DNA of 64,000 nt from Methylobacterium aerolatum (GCF_022179085.1 NZ_BPQE01000013.1:62001-126000), one strand, 5' to 3'; shown: positions 28,348-37,613, counted from the first letter of the stretch. Notes: generated by a model from the sequence alone, not told the origin. Made by a program: numbers and translations.

Positions 28348-29553
28348 CTATGGGGCGGCGAGGCTGAGCCGCGTCCGCCCGTCGCCGTCCATGTCGTCGC
28401 CCTTCGTCTCCACCGTCGCCTCGACGGAGAGGCCGGGCCGGAGGCGCGGCAGGAGCGGATCGTCGGCGAGCTTGATGCGCACGGGCACGCGCTGCACCAC
28501 CTTGGTGAAGTTGCCGGTGGCGTTCTCCGGCGGCAGCAGGGCGAATTGCGAGCCGGTGCCCGGCGCGAAGCTCTCCACCGTGCCGTGGAACGGGTGGTCC
28601 CCGAAGGCATCGACGGTGAAGGTCACCGGCTGGCCCCGGACCATGTGCCCGATCTGCGTCTCCTTGAAGTTCGCCACGAGGTAGAGGCCACGTCCCATCG
28701 GCACCACCGTGAGGAGGGCCGTGCCCGGCTGGACGTACTGACCCGGCCGCACGGAGCGGTCTCCCACCACGCCGTCGATGGGCGCCCGGATGGCGGTGTA
28801 GTCGATGTCGAGCCGAGCCTTCTCGACCTTGGCCCTGGCGCCGGCGATGGTGGCGCGGGCCGAGCGTTCCAGGGCCTCGAAGGTGGCGACCTGCTTCTGC
28901 GAGGCGTCGAGGGCGGCGCGGGTCTTCGTGACCGCCGCCTGCTTCTGCAGCAGATCCGATTGCGTCTGCTGCGCCCGCTGCGACGTGCCGGAACCGGTGG
29001 ACAGCAGCTCCTGGTAGCGTTTCGCCTCCTGCTGGGCGAAGGTCAGGGCCGCTTCCGCATTGCTGACATCGGCCTTGGAGGTCTCGACCTGCGCCACCTG
29101 CTGGATCACCGCCGCCGCGTACCCGGCGAGCTGCGCTTCGCCCTTCTCGACCTCGGCCTCCGCCTGGGCCAGGGCGTTGCGGTAGTCGCGGTCATCGACC
29201 GTCGCCAGCACGTCGCCGGCGTGGACGGGCTGGTTGTCGCCCACCGCCACGGTCGCGACGAGGCCGCCGACCTTCGGCGCCACCGTCACCTTGTCCGCCT
29301 GGAGGTAGGCGTCGTCCGTGGTCTGGTGGAAGCGGCCCACCGTCCACCAGTGCCAACCGTAGCTCCCGCCGCCGCCGAGCGCCGCGAGCAGGATCAGCGG
29401 CAGGACGACGCGCGCCCGGCCGCGCTTGGCCTTCACCGGAACGGGCGTCGGCGCCACCGGCACGGGGGCGGTCGAGTGAGGAAGGGAGGGCGCCCCGGTG
29501 GCCGCGGGCAGCGGCGTGGCGGGTGCGAAGGTGTCGCTGCGACGGGCGTCCAT
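28348..29553 (-). CDS. Membrane-fusion protein (EmrA/HlyD type)
   Basis: 401 residues. A Pro/Ala-rich cytoplasmic tail (1-45) is followed by one inner-membrane helix (VVLPLILLAALGGGGSYGW). Then comes the lipoyl half VGGLVATVAVGDNQPVHAGD, a long coiled coil (about 120-240, rich in Gln, Ala and Glu) and the second half IRAPIDGVVGDRSVRPGQYV. The C-terminal barrel contains ETQIGHMVRGQPVTFTVDAF and a conserved FAPGTGSQFALLPPENATGN segment typical of EmrA. It bridges the permease to an outer-membrane channel. First gene of the leftward efflux unit; its start is 18 bases from the palindromic operator. Confidence 0.9.
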   Translation of the reverse strand: MDARRSDTFAPATPLPAATGAPSLPHSTAPVPVAPTPVPVKAKRGRARVVLPLILLAALGGGGSYGWHWWTVGRFHQTTDDAYLQADKVTVAPKVGGLVATVAVGDNQPVHAGDVLATVDDRDYRNALAQAEAEVEKGEAQLAGYAAAVIQQVAQVETSKADVSNAEAALTFAQQEAKRYQELLSTGSGTSQRAQQTQSDLLQKQAAVTKTRAALDASQKQVATFEALERSARATIAGARAKVEKARLDIDYTAIRAPIDGVVGDRSVRPGQYVQPGTALLTVVPMGRGLYLVANFKETQIGHMVRGQPVTFTVDAFGDHPFHGTVESFAPGTGSQFALLPPENATGNFTKVVQRVPVRIKLADDPLLPRLRPGLSVEATVETKGDDMDGDGRTRLSLAAP

Positions 29554-29571
29554 CGGGCTTCGGCTTTATTG

Positions 29572-29588
29572 AACGATACGGTATCGTT
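29572..29588. promoter_or_regulatory. TetR operator in divergent promoter
   Basis: AACGATAC-G-GTATCGTT is a perfect 8-bp inverted repeat with a one-base spacer, located between the divergent efflux gene (start 29553) and tetR gene (start 29628). Size, symmetry and position are those of a TetR-family operator controlling both directions. Assignment is by inference. Confidence 0.75.
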
Positions 29589-29627
29589 TTGTATGATGAG
29601 GCGGCCCGTCTGGCAAGGAGTTTCGCG

Positions 29628-30308
29628 ATGACGACCGCCCCACATCCCGCGCCGGAGGCGGAACCGAAGCGCGGCGGCGGCCGCCCGACCCGCGCCGAGG
29701 CGGCCCGCCGCCAGGAGTACCTGATCGAGGTGGCCACCCGCCTGTTCATGGAGCGAGGCTTCGACGCGACCTCCATCGACGCGATCGCGGAGGCCGCCGG
29801 CATGAGCAAGCCGACGGTCTATGCGCGGTACAAGGACAAGCGGGAGTTGTTCGAGGCGGTGCTGCGCCAGCGGATCGCCCTCTGGATCGCGCCGCTGGCC
29901 GCCGCCGCCGAGGCGCAGGCGGCCCGCGCCGGGCCGGAGGATGTCGAGACCGCCCTGAACGACCTCAGCCGCACCATGCTGGCCTACGGGCAGTCGTCGG
30001 GGGCGGCGATGCTCAAACGCGCCCTCGTCGCCCAGGCGCTGCAATTCCCCGACCTCGCCCGCCTCGCCCACGAGGAGGGATGGATGCGCGGCGTTCGCGC
30101 CGTGGCGCAGATTCTCGACGCCTTCGAGAAACGGGGCCAGATCGCCGTGCCCGAGCCGGAGATCGCCGCCGACCTGTTCATCAGCCTGATCATCGGCCGC
30201 AGCGCGCAGACCCAGCTCTACGGCCTTCCCGTGGACCCGGAGATGCAGGAACGGCGGCGGGCGGCGGCGGTGCGGTTGTTTCTGGACGGCGTCCGGGGGG
30301 GCGTGTGA
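29628..30308 (+). CDS. TetR/AcrR-family repressor
   Basis: 226 residues. The N-terminal HTH reads RQEYLIEVATRLFMERGFDA, TSIDAIAEAAGMSKPTVYAR and YKDKRELFEAVL (about residues 28-75), preceded by a basic PKRGGGRPTRAEAARR arm. The C-terminal ligand-binding domain belongs to the AcrR/TetR_C type (LADLFISLIIGRSAQTQLYG). ATG 29628 has an AAGGAG ribosome site 8 bases upstream. It is expected to repress the divergent emrA/emrB-type genes through the 29572-29588 palindrome and to release on binding of an exported compound. Confidence 0.88.
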   Translation: MTTAPHPAPEAEPKRGGGRPTRAEAARRQEYLIEVATRLFMERGFDATSIDAIAEAAGMSKPTVYARYKDKRELFEAVLRQRIALWIAPLAAAAEAQAARAGPEDVETALNDLSRTMLAYGQSSGAAMLKRALVAQALQFPDLARLAHEEGWMRGVRAVAQILDAFEKRGQIAVPEPEIAADLFISLIIGRSAQTQLYGLPVDPEMQERRRAAAVRLFLDGVRGGV

Positions 30309-30314
30309 CCCTCG

Positions 30315-30408
30315 CCGTCATCGCGAGCGAAGCGAAGCGATCCAGGGCAGCGGGACATCGACGAGCGCGTCGCGTCACTGGATTGCTGCCCTGCGTTCGC
30401 AACGACGG
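30315..30408. repeat. Intergenic hairpin repeat, family A
   Basis: Left arm CGTCATCGCGAGCGAAGCGA then AGCGATCCAGGGCAG; right arm CACTGGATTGCTGCCCTGCG then TTCGCAACGACGG. It fills the gap between convergent tetR and epoxide hydrolase genes and may help end both transcripts. Confidence 0.75.
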
Positions 30409-30417
30409 TGTTTGGGG

Positions 30418-31551
30418 TCAGGAGCCCCGCGCCCACTCCCTCAGGTCTTCCACGAACACCTCCGGCACCTCCATCGCCGCGAAGTGGCCGCCTCGCGGCA
30501 TGTCGCGCCAGCGGACGACGTCGTAGCCGCGCTCGACCCATCCGCGCGGAGGCGCGGCCGTGCGCGGGTCCGGGTAGGAGGCGAAGGCCGTCGGCACGGT
30601 GACCCGCCGCCCCTCCGGCATCCGCCGGGCTCCCTCCGCACGGGCTCCGGCATAGATCCACGTCGCCGTCTCGAAGGAGTGGGCCTGGATGTAGAAAAGG
30701 GCGTTCGTGAGCAACCGGTCCTTCGTGAACACCTCCTCGAAGGGCCGCTCCCGCAGGTCGGCCCAATCGTGGAAGCGCTCCACCAGCCACGCCAACTGCG
30801 CCACCGGCTCGTCGGCCATGGCATAGGCGAGCGACAGGGGCTTCGTGCCCTGGAGATCGGCATAGGCGCCGAGAGTCCCCTGCGTGCGTTGCGCCTCCCG
30901 GCGCCACGCCGTCTCCTCGGAGGTCTCCGGCTCGGCGGCGGGCTGGACCAGCAGGTAATTCAGGTGGATCGCCTCCAGCGAGGCCGGGTGATCGAGGCCG
31001 AGCCATGCGGTGACGCCCGCGCCCCAATCGCCGCCCTGCGCGCGGTAGCGGGCGTAGCCGAGTTCCTCCCGCATCAGCGTGTCGAACAGGCGGGCGGTCT
31101 CCCGGGGTCCGACCGGCGCCTTGGTCTTGCCGGAGAAGCCGAAGCCCGGCAGCGCCGGCACCACCACGTCGAAGGCGTCCTCCACCCTCCCGCCGAAGCG
31201 CGACGGGAAGGCCAGGGGCTCGATCACCTGCCAGAACTCGTAGACCGAGCCCGGCCAGCCGTGGGTGAGCAGCAGCGGCCGCTTGCCCTCCGCCTCGCCG
31301 GTGACGTGGACGACATGGAGGTCGAGACCCTCGATCCGGGCGAGCCCTTGCGGAAAGCGATTCAATTCTGCCGCTGCCGCCGCGTGGTCGAACCCGTCGA
31401 GCCAGTAGGCGCAGAGGTCGGCGAGGACGGACGGATCGCAGCCGTAGCGCCAGCCAGCGCCCTCGGGCAGGGGCGGCCAGCGGTAGGCGCGCACCCGATC
31501 GCGGATCCAGGCCAAGCGGTCCGCATCCCACGCGATGGTGAAGGGTTGCAT
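30418..31551 (-). CDS. Epoxide hydrolase, EHN type
   Basis: 377-residue alpha/beta hydrolase with the EHN N-terminal domain (residues 1-110), as in microsomal-type epoxide hydrolases that open epoxides to diols. Oxyanion-hole motif HGWPGSVYEFW near 105, nucleophile Asp in RAQGGDWGAGVTAWLG near 177, the acid in the cap-following part and the base His in DMPRGGHFAAMEVPEVF near 355. The cap region contains LSLAYAMADEPVAQLAWLVE. Length is usual. No signal peptide. It is divergent from the PQQ dehydrogenase; its physiological substrate is unknown. Catalytic assignment is from motifs, not from tests. Confidence 0.87.
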   Translation of the reverse strand: MQPFTIAWDADRLAWIRDRVRAYRWPPLPEGAGWRYGCDPSVLADLCAYWLDGFDHAAAAAELNRFPQGLARIEGLDLHVVHVTGEAEGKRPLLLTHGWPGSVYEFWQVIEPLAFPSRFGGRVEDAFDVVVPALPGFGFSGKTKAPVGPRETARLFDTLMREELGYARYRAQGGDWGAGVTAWLGLDHPASLEAIHLNYLLVQPAAEPETSEETAWRREAQRTQGTLGAYADLQGTKPLSLAYAMADEPVAQLAWLVERFHDWADLRERPFEEVFTKDRLLTNALFYIQAHSFETATWIYAGARAEGARRMPEGRRVTVPTAFASYPDPRTAAPPRGWVERGYDVVRWRDMPRGGHFAAMEVPEVFVEDLREWARGS

Positions 31552-31611
31552 GTGCGATTCCCGTGTATTCCGCCGGGGAAACGCGGGACGCCCGCGCGGG
31601 CTGCATCCCCA

Positions 31612-31630
31612 CCGTCATCGCGAGCGCAGC
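31612..31630. repeat. Half copy of family A repeat
   Basis: ACCGTCATCGCGAGCGCAGC lies in the gap between epoxide hydrolase and PQQ dehydrogenase and resembles one arm of family A. Confidence 0.4.
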
Positions 31631-31696
31631 GGGTGTCGCTGACGCCCTTCGAGAATGCTACGCGCTCGCCGAAGGCCCAATCCGCGAGGTTCCTCC

Positions 31697-33457
31697 GTGA
31701 CCCTTCTCCGCCTGCTCGCCGCCCTCGCGCTCCTCGGCCTCGGCCCGGCCCGCGCCGAGACCGTGTTGCAGACGCTGGACGAGGCCAACACCCGCTACTC
31801 GCCCCTCGCCCAGATCGACACGGGCAACGTCGCCCGCCTCAAGGTCGCCTGGACCTTCTCGACCGGGGTGCTGCGCGGGCACGAGGGCGCGCCTCTGGTG
31901 GTCGGCTCGGTGATGTACGTGCACACGCCCTTCCCGAACACCGTCTACGCCCTCGACCTCGCCCACGAGGGCAGGATCCTCTGGCGCTACGTGCCCCGGC
32001 AGGACCCGAGCGTGATCGCGGTCATGTGCTGCGACACGGTCCATCGTGGACTGAGTTACGCGAATGGCCGCCTGTTCCTGCAGCAGGCGGACACCACGCT
32101 GGTGGCCCTCGATCCGGCGGACGGAAGTGTCCTCTGGTCGGTGAAGAACGGCGATCCGGGCAAGGGCGAGACCAACACGGCGACGGTACTGCCGGTGAAG
32201 GACGCGGTGATCGTCGGCCTGTCGGGGGGCGAGTACGGCGCCCGCTGCCCCGTCACCGCCTACGATCAGGCCACGGGCCGCAGGCTCTGGCGCGCCTACG
32301 CGGTGGGGCCCGATTCCGACATCCTGTTCGATCCCGAGACGACCACCGCGCTGGGCAAGCCGGTCGGCAGGGACTCCTCTCTCAAGACCTGGGAGGGCGA
32401 CCAGTGGCGCATCGGCGGCGGCTGCGCGTGGGGCTGGTTCTCCTACGATCCCGACCTGCACCTCGTCTATTACGGCACCAGCAACCCCTCGACCTGGAAC
32501 CCGGCCCAGCGCCCCGGCGACAACGCCTGGGCCGAGGCGATCATCGCCCGGGACGCCGACACGGGCGTGGCGCGCTGGGTCTACCAGATGACGCCCCACG
32601 ACCAGTGGGACTTCGACGGGGTCAACGAGATGATCCTGACGGAGCAGGAGATCGGCGGCACGCGCCGCAAGGTGCTGACGCATTTCGACCGCAACGGCTT
32701 CGGCTACACCCTCGACCGGGCGACGGGCGAATTGCTGACGGCGGAGAAGTTCGATCCTTCGGTGAACTGGGCAAGCCGCATCGCGCAGGATCCGGCGAGG
32801 CCCGATTACGGTCGGCCCGTGCTCGATCCGAAATACGCTCCCGAGGAGGCAGGCGAGGAGGAGGTGACGAAGGGCATCTGCCCGGGCGCGCTCGGCGCCA
32901 AGAACCAGCAGCCCGCCGCCTACTCGCCGCAGACCGGGCTGTTCTACGTGCCGACGAACCACATGTGCATGGATTACGAGCCGTTCCGCGTCACCTACAC
33001 GCCGGGCCAGCCCTATGTCGGCGCGACGCTGACCCTGCATCCGCCCGCGGGCGACAGCCACACCGGCGCGTTCATCGCCTGGGACGCCGCGAAGGGGCGG
33101 ATTGCGTGGTCGAAGACCGAGCCGTTCTCCGTCTGGTCGGGGGCGCTGGCCACGGCGGGCGGCGTCGTCTTCTACGGGACGCTCGAAGGCTACGTGAAGG
33201 CGGTGGACGCCCGCGACGGGCGGGAACTCTACCGGTTCAAAACACCCTCAGGCATCGTCGGCAACGTCACGACGTACGCGTTCGCGGGAAAGCAGTACAT
33301 CGCCGTGCTCTCCGGCGTCGGCGGCTGGGCGGGGATCGGCCTCGCGGCGGGCCTGACCGACCCGGCCGACGGCTCGGGCGCCGTCGGCGGCTACGCGGCC
33401 CTCTCGCAGTACACCGCCACAGGCGGGCAACTCACCGTGTTCGAGGTGGGGAACTGA
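31697..33457 (+). CDS. Lanthanide-type PQQ alcohol dehydrogenase
   Basis: 586-residue periplasmic eight-bladed propeller dehydrogenase of the methanol/ethanol family. GTG 31697 starts the signal peptide [19 protein letters not shown]. The adjacent cysteines of the PQQ-capping disulfide are Cys111-Cys112 in [11 protein letters not shown]. The catalytic Asp305 lies in [14 protein letters not shown], and Asp307 two residues later is the extra carboxylate that marks lanthanide-dependent (XoxF/ExaF) rather than calcium MxaF enzymes, which have Ala there. Tryptophan docking repeats such as GRILWRYV and GSVLWSV are present. No xoxG/xoxJ lies nearby. Alcohol specificity is not readable. Compared with XoxF (about 600 aa) it is slightly short. 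Confidence 0.85.
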   Translation: MTLLRLLAALALLGLGPARAETVLQTLDEANTRYSPLAQIDTGNVARLKVAWTFSTGVLRGHEGAPLVVGSVMYVHTPFPNTVYALDLAHEGRILWRYVPRQDPSVIAVMCCDTVHRGLSYANGRLFLQQADTTLVALDPADGSVLWSVKNGDPGKGETNTATVLPVKDAVIVGLSGGEYGARCPVTAYDQATGRRLWRAYAVGPDSDILFDPETTTALGKPVGRDSSLKTWEGDQWRIGGGCAWGWFSYDPDLHLVYYGTSNPSTWNPAQRPGDNAWAEAIIARDADTGVARWVYQMTPHDQWDFDGVNEMILTEQEIGGTRRKVLTHFDRNGFGYTLDRATGELLTAEKFDPSVNWASRIAQDPARPDYGRPVLDPKYAPEEAGEEEVTKGICPGALGAKNQQPAAYSPQTGLFYVPTNHMCMDYEPFRVTYTPGQPYVGATLTLHPPAGDSHTGAFIAWDAAKGRIAWSKTEPFSVWSGALATAGGVVFYGTLEGYVKAVDARDGRELYRFKTPSGIVGNVTTYAFAGKQYIAVLSGVGGWAGIGLAAGLTDPADGSGAVGGYAALSQYTATGGQLTVFEVGN

Positions 33458-33492
33458 CGCCGCCGCGGTTCAGACTGGATCGCTCGGCCGCC

Positions 33493-33586
33493 TCGTCATT
33501 GCGAGCCCAGCGAAGCAATCCAGGGAAGCGCCACGTCCGGCCAGGGCCCGCTGCCCTGGATTGCTTCGCTGCGCTCGCAAAGACGG
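33493..33586. repeat. Intergenic hairpin repeat, family A
   Basis: Left arm CGTCATTGCGAGCCCAGCGA then AGCAATCCAGGG; right arm CCCTGGATTGCTTCGCTGCG then CTCGCAAAGACG. Nearly perfect arms. It lies between the convergent PQQ dehydrogenase and oxalyl-CoA synthetase genes. Confidence 0.8.
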
Positions 33587-33590
33587 AGGG

Positions 33591-35123
33591 TCACACCAGC
33601 CCGAGCTTCTGCGCCAGGCCGATGCGCTGGAGCTTGCCGGTGGCACCGCGGGGAATCTCCGGCAGGATCAGGATCTTGGCCGGCACCTTGAAGGGCGCGA
33701 GGCGCTCCGAGGCGAAGCCCCGGATCTCGCGCTCCTCGGCGGAGGCCCCCTCGCGAAGGACGATGGCCGCCGCGACCTCCTCGCCCAGCTTGTCGTGCGG
33801 CAGGGCGAAAGTCACGCATTGCAGGACCGCCGGGTGGTCGAGGAGGATCTCATCGACCTCGCGGGGGCTGATCTTCTCGCCGCCGCGGTTGATGATCTCC
33901 TTCAGGCGGCCGGTGATGCTGAGGTAGCCGTCTTCCGAGAGCGTGCCCTGGTCGCCCGTGCGGAACCAGCCCTGGCGGGTGAACGCCTCGGCATTCGCCT
34001 TCTCGTTGTTCTCGTAGCCCGCCATGACGTTGGGGCCGCGAATGACGATCTCGCCGGTCTCGCCTGCCGGCAGGGGCTCGCCGTCCGAGCCGACCACCGC
34101 GATCTCCGGGCCCGCCGCGAGGCCTACCGAACCCGGGCGGTTCTTCTTCGGCGGCAGGGGGTTGCAGGCCATCTGGTGGGCGGCCTCGGTCATGCCGTAG
34201 GCCTCGACGACGGGGGCGCCGAAGGTCTCCTCCAGTTCGCGCAGCACCTGCGGCGGCAGGGAGGCGGAGGAGGAGCGGATGAAGCGCAGGGGCGTCGCGG
34301 CGATGGTCTCGCGGTTGCGCGAGGCGCGGCCGAGGATCGCCTGGTGCATCGTCGGCACGCCCGTGTACCACGTGGGCTTGGCCTCCTCCATCCAGGCGAA
34401 GAACTTGAGGGCGTTGAAGCCGGGCGTGCAGCAGACCTGCCCGCCCGCCGAGAGCGGCGCCAGGATGCCCGCGATCAACCCGTGGATGTGGAACAGGGGC
34501 ATGATGTTGAGGCCGCGATCCTTCGCCGTAAAGGCGAGGCTCTGGCGGATATGGGCGGCGGAGGCGCAGACGTTGCCCTGGCTCAGCGGCACGATCTTCG
34601 GCCGCGAGGTGGTGCCCGAGGTGTGCAGCACCAGGGCGATGTCCCCGGCCTGGGCCGGGCCGCCCTCGGCGGCGGGCTCGCCTGCCTCGCCCGCGAAGGC
34701 CAGGGTGAAGCTGCCGGCGCCCTGGTCCGGCGTCGGGATCAGGCGGGCGACCGCCATGCCGAGCTTCTCCGCCACGGCGACCGCCGGGGACTCGCTGCCT
34801 TCGGCGACGATGAGCAGCTTCGCCCGCAGGTCGGTGAGGTAGAACTCGAACTCGTCGGCCTTGTAGGCCGGGTTGAGCGGCGCCGAGGTGGTGCCCGCCG
34901 CCACCGCGATGAAGGCCGCCGCCATCTCCGGCCCGTTCGGCAGGACGATGGCAACCCGCTCGCCGCGGCCGACGCCCCGGGCGTTGAGGTCGGCGACGGT
35001 GCGGTCGGCCAGGGCCCGCAGACCCCCGAAGGTCAGCGGCACGCCGCCGGGGCTCGACAGGGCGGGCGCCCCGTCCGCGCCGGAGGCGATGAGGTCACGA
35101 AGGGTCTGGGCGGATGCGGCCAC
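33591..35123 (-). CDS. Oxalate-CoA ligase (oxalyl-CoA synthetase)
   Basis: 510-residue ANL-superfamily acyl-CoA synthetase. AMP-binding P-loop LVLHTSGTTSRPKIVPLSQG, then LFHIHGLIAGILAPLSAGGQ, VEAYGMTEAAHQMACNPLPP, the hinge GYLSITGRLKEIINRGGEKI and the catalytic Lys in PRGATGKLQRIGLA near the end. The segments around NPLPPKKNRPGSVG and the local context (oxalyl-CoA reductase and oxalate/formate antiporter follow upstream on the same strand) favour the AAE3/Pcs60 oxalyl-CoA synthetase branch. It would activate oxalate to oxalyl-CoA with ATP. Another small acyl substrate is possible. It stands 37 bases after the panE2-like gene on the same strand. Confidence 0.8.
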   Translation of the reverse strand: MAASAQTLRDLIASGADGAPALSSPGGVPLTFGGLRALADRTVADLNARGVGRGERVAIVLPNGPEMAAAFIAVAAGTTSAPLNPAYKADEFEFYLTDLRAKLLIVAEGSESPAVAVAEKLGMAVARLIPTPDQGAGSFTLAFAGEAGEPAAEGGPAQAGDIALVLHTSGTTSRPKIVPLSQGNVCASAAHIRQSLAFTAKDRGLNIMPLFHIHGLIAGILAPLSAGGQVCCTPGFNALKFFAWMEEAKPTWYTGVPTMHQAILGRASRNRETIAATPLRFIRSSSASLPPQVLRELEETFGAPVVEAYGMTEAAHQMACNPLPPKKNRPGSVGLAAGPEIAVVGSDGEPLPAGETGEIVIRGPNVMAGYENNEKANAEAFTRQGWFRTGDQGTLSEDGYLSITGRLKEIINRGGEKISPREVDEILLDHPAVLQCVTFALPHDKLGEEVAAAIVLREGASAEEREIRGFASERLAPFKVPAKILILPEIPRGATGKLQRIGLAQKLGLV

Positions 35124-35160
35124 GGAGGCGTCCTCGACTGGTCTGTCTCGTGTAAATGCG

Positions 35161-36168
35161 TCAGGCGCCGGCGATGGCCAGCCGGCCGTTCGCCCGTTCC
35201 AAGCTCTGTGCCAGCAGGCGCATCAGGGCGTAGACGCTGTCGATGTGCGGCGTGGCCACGCCGACGAGGCGGCCGAGTTCGATCACCGAGCCGACGAGCG
35301 CTTCGAGTTCGATCGGCCGCCCGGCCTCCACGTCCTGCAGCATGGAGGTCTTGTGGGCGCCGACCTTCTCGGCCCCGGCGATGCGCCGGTCGATGCCCAC
35401 GCGGAAGGTGACTCCGAGCGTGTTCGCGATGGTCTCGGCCTCCTTCATCATCTCGGTGGCCAGCGCCCGCGTGTCGGGGAAGCGGCAGATGTCCTCCAGC
35501 GTGGCGTGGGTGAGCGCGGAGATCGGGTTGAAGCTGAGATTGCCCCAGAGCTTCAGCCAGATCTCGCCCCGGATGTCGGTGGTGACGGGGGCCTTGAACC
35601 CGGCCTTGGTCAGCGTCTGCGAGATGGCGAGGACGCGCTCGGACTTCGAGCCGTCGAGCTCGCCGAGGCCGAAGCGATTACCCTCGATGACCTTCACGGT
35701 GCCGGGATCGGTGAGGATGGCCGCCGGGTAGACCACGGAGCCCACGACCTGCCGGGGATCGAGGTTCTGGGCGATGAGCCCGCCCGGATCGGCTGTCTCC
35801 AGCTTGGTTCCCTCGTACTGACCGCCGTGCCCGCCGGTGAAGTACCACCACGGGATCCCGTTCTGCATCGTCACCACGGTGGTGTCGGGGCCGATCAGGT
35901 GCTTCAGGTCGGCGGCGATGGGACCGACCTGATGGGCCTTCACGGTGAGCAGCACGAGGTCGTGCCGCCCGGCCTCCTGCATGGAGCGGGTGGCCTTGAT
36001 GCCGCGCGCGTGGACCTCCTTGCCGTCCTCCTCGATGAGGCGCAGCCCGTCGCGGGCGATGGCCTCCGCGTTGGAGCGGGCGATGAAGGTGACGTCCTCG
36101 CCGGCCTCCGCCAGCTTCACGCCGAGATAGCCGCCGATGGCGCCGGCGCCGACGATCGCGATACTCAT
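35161..36168 (-). CDS. panE2: PanE2-like oxalyl-CoA reductase / ketopantoate reductase family
   Basis: 335-residue NADPH-dependent reductase of the ketopantoate reductase family. N-terminal SIAIVGAGAIGGYLGVKLAE is the dinucleotide loop; HDLVLLTVKAHQV and TTVVTMQNGIPWWYFTGGHG follow; the C-terminal helical domain has IWLKLWGNLSFNPISALTHA with the catalytic Lys. In M. extorquens a paralogue, PanE2, was shown to reduce oxalyl-CoA to glyoxylate. Position between an oxalyl-CoA synthetase and an oxalate antiporter makes that role more likely here than pantothenate synthesis. ATG 36168 (MSIAIVG) was chosen over a nearby upstream ATG. The distinction from true PanE rests on context. Confidence 0.75.
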   Translation of the reverse strand: MSIAIVGAGAIGGYLGVKLAEAGEDVTFIARSNAEAIARDGLRLIEEDGKEVHARGIKATRSMQEAGRHDLVLLTVKAHQVGPIAADLKHLIGPDTTVVTMQNGIPWWYFTGGHGGQYEGTKLETADPGGLIAQNLDPRQVVGSVVYPAAILTDPGTVKVIEGNRFGLGELDGSKSERVLAISQTLTKAGFKAPVTTDIRGEIWLKLWGNLSFNPISALTHATLEDICRFPDTRALATEMMKEAETIANTLGVTFRVGIDRRIAGAEKVGAHKTSMLQDVEAGRPIELEALVGSVIELGRLVGVATPHIDSVYALMRLLAQSLERANGRLAIAGA

Positions 36169-36296
36169 GAGGCCCACGTTCCGTCCTGGTTTGGGGGTCC
36201 ACCGAGGGCGGGATGCGCCCGCCCTCCTTTATGGGGAGCGCCGCCCCGCTTGCCAGCGGAAACGGCGCCCCGCGCCGAACGATCCTCGGCGGCCGT

Positions 36297-37613
36297 CTAC
36301 AGGCTCTTGGCCACGAACCGCGCCCGCATCGGCTTCAGGACGAAGAGGGCGAGGAAGGCGGCCAGGAACGCCATGCCAGAGGCGAGGTAGAACACGTTCT
36401 GCCAGCTTCCCGTCTGGGACTGGATCAGCAGGAAGGCGGGCAGGAGCAGGGAGGCCGTGCCCTTGGCGGTGTAGAGCAGCCCGGCATTGGCTGTCGCCTT
36501 CTGGTCGCCGTAGGTGTCCGCGCAGGTGGAGGGGAACAGCGAGTAGATCTCGCCCCAGGCGAAGAACACGAGGCCGGTGAGCAGGACGAAGGCGAAGGGG
36601 TTGTGGGCGAGGAGGCCCAGAGCGAGGATGCCGACGCCCTCGATGGTGAAGGCGATCACCATCGTGTTCTCCCGGCCGATCCGGTCCGAGACCCAGCCGA
36701 AGAAGGGCCGGGTGACGCCGTTCAGGATCCGGTCGATGGTGAGGGCGAAGGTCAGCGCGGGCAGGGTGAGGCCGAGGATCGAGACCGGCACGCCGTCGAC
36801 CTTGAAGTCCTTGGCGATGGGGGCGAGCGAGGCCGTCGCCATCAGGCCACCCGCGGCCATCAGCACGAACATCAGGTACATCAGCCAGAAGACCGGCGTG
36901 CGCACCATCTCCGAGGGGCCGTACTGGCGGCGCGTGACGGCGTTCGGGGTGGCGCGCCCGGCCAGCATCCGGTCCTTGTAGCCGGCGCGGGGAGCGGTGA
37001 GGAGCAGCGAGGCGATCATCACGATGAGGCCCTGGCCGAGGCCGAAGACGAGGAACGTGTGCTCGTAGCCGCTGTCGCGGATCATCGCGGCGATCGGCAC
37101 GACGGTGAGGGCCGAGCCCGCGCCGAAGCCCGCCGCCGTAAGGCCGGCCGCGAGGCCGCGCCGGTCGGGGAACCACTTCAGGGCGTTGCCGACGCAAGTG
37201 CCGTACACGGCGCCCGCGCCGATGCCGCCCACCGCCGCCGCCGCGTAGAGCATGGGCAGCGACTCGGCATAGGCGTTCATGGTCCAGCCCAGGGCGCAGA
37301 GGGCGCCGCCGATCAGCGTGACGACCTTCGGGCCGTAGCGGTCCACGAACCAGCCCTCGATCGGCACCAGCCACGTCTCGGTGAGCACGAAGATCGTGAA
37401 GGCGACCTGGATCGCGGGCTTGCCCCACTGATACTTGTCGTTGATCGGGTTCACGAACAGCGTCCAGCCGTACTGCATGTTCGCGATCATCGACATGCAC
37501 AGCACGCCGAGGGCGAGCTGGCCCCAGCGCCCCAGCACGGGCGTGTCGATGCCCGCAGGGACGCCCACGGCGGCGGTCGGACCCGGAACGGGATCGGCAA
37601 ACGGCGTGGCCAT
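36297..37613 (-). CDS. oxlT: Oxalate/formate MFS antiporter
   Basis: 438-residue 12-helix transporter of the OxlT group. Helix 1 region QLALGVLCMSMIANMQYGWT, then LFVNPINDKYQWGKPAIQVA, the OxlT-type AFTIFVLTETWLVPIEGWFV, CVGNALKWFPDRRGLAAGLT (a conserved motif of this group), then FGWVSDRIGRENTMVIAF and SLFPSTCADTYGDQKATANA. Family members exchange oxalate for formate across the inner membrane. The gene lies 128 bases upstream of panE2 on the same strand and a GAGGAG-like site precedes ATG 37613. With the synthetase and reductase it forms an oxalate assimilation group. Confidence 0.9.
   Translation of the reverse strand: MATPFADPVPGPTAAVGVPAGIDTPVLGRWGQLALGVLCMSMIANMQYGWTLFVNPINDKYQWGKPAIQVAFTIFVLTETWLVPIEGWFVDRYGPKVVTLIGGALCALGWTMNAYAESLPMLYAAAAVGGIGAGAVYGTCVGNALKWFPDRRGLAAGLTAAGFGAGSALTVVPIAAMIRDSGYEHTFLVFGLGQGLIVMIASLLLTAPRAGYKDRMLAGRATPNAVTRRQYGPSEMVRTPVFWLMYLMFVLMAAGGLMATASLAPIAKDFKVDGVPVSILGLTLPALTFALTIDRILNGVTRPFFGWVSDRIGRENTMVIAFTIEGVGILALGLLAHNPFAFVLLTGLVFFAWGEIYSLFPSTCADTYGDQKATANAGLLYTAKGTASLLLPAFLLIQSQTGSWQNVFYLASGMAFLAAFLALFVLKPMRARFVAKSL

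Noticed and set aside
35161-36168. Assignment as housekeeping ketopantoate reductase PanE
   Set aside because: Context with oxalyl-CoA synthetase and OxlT favours the PanE2 role; not excluded.
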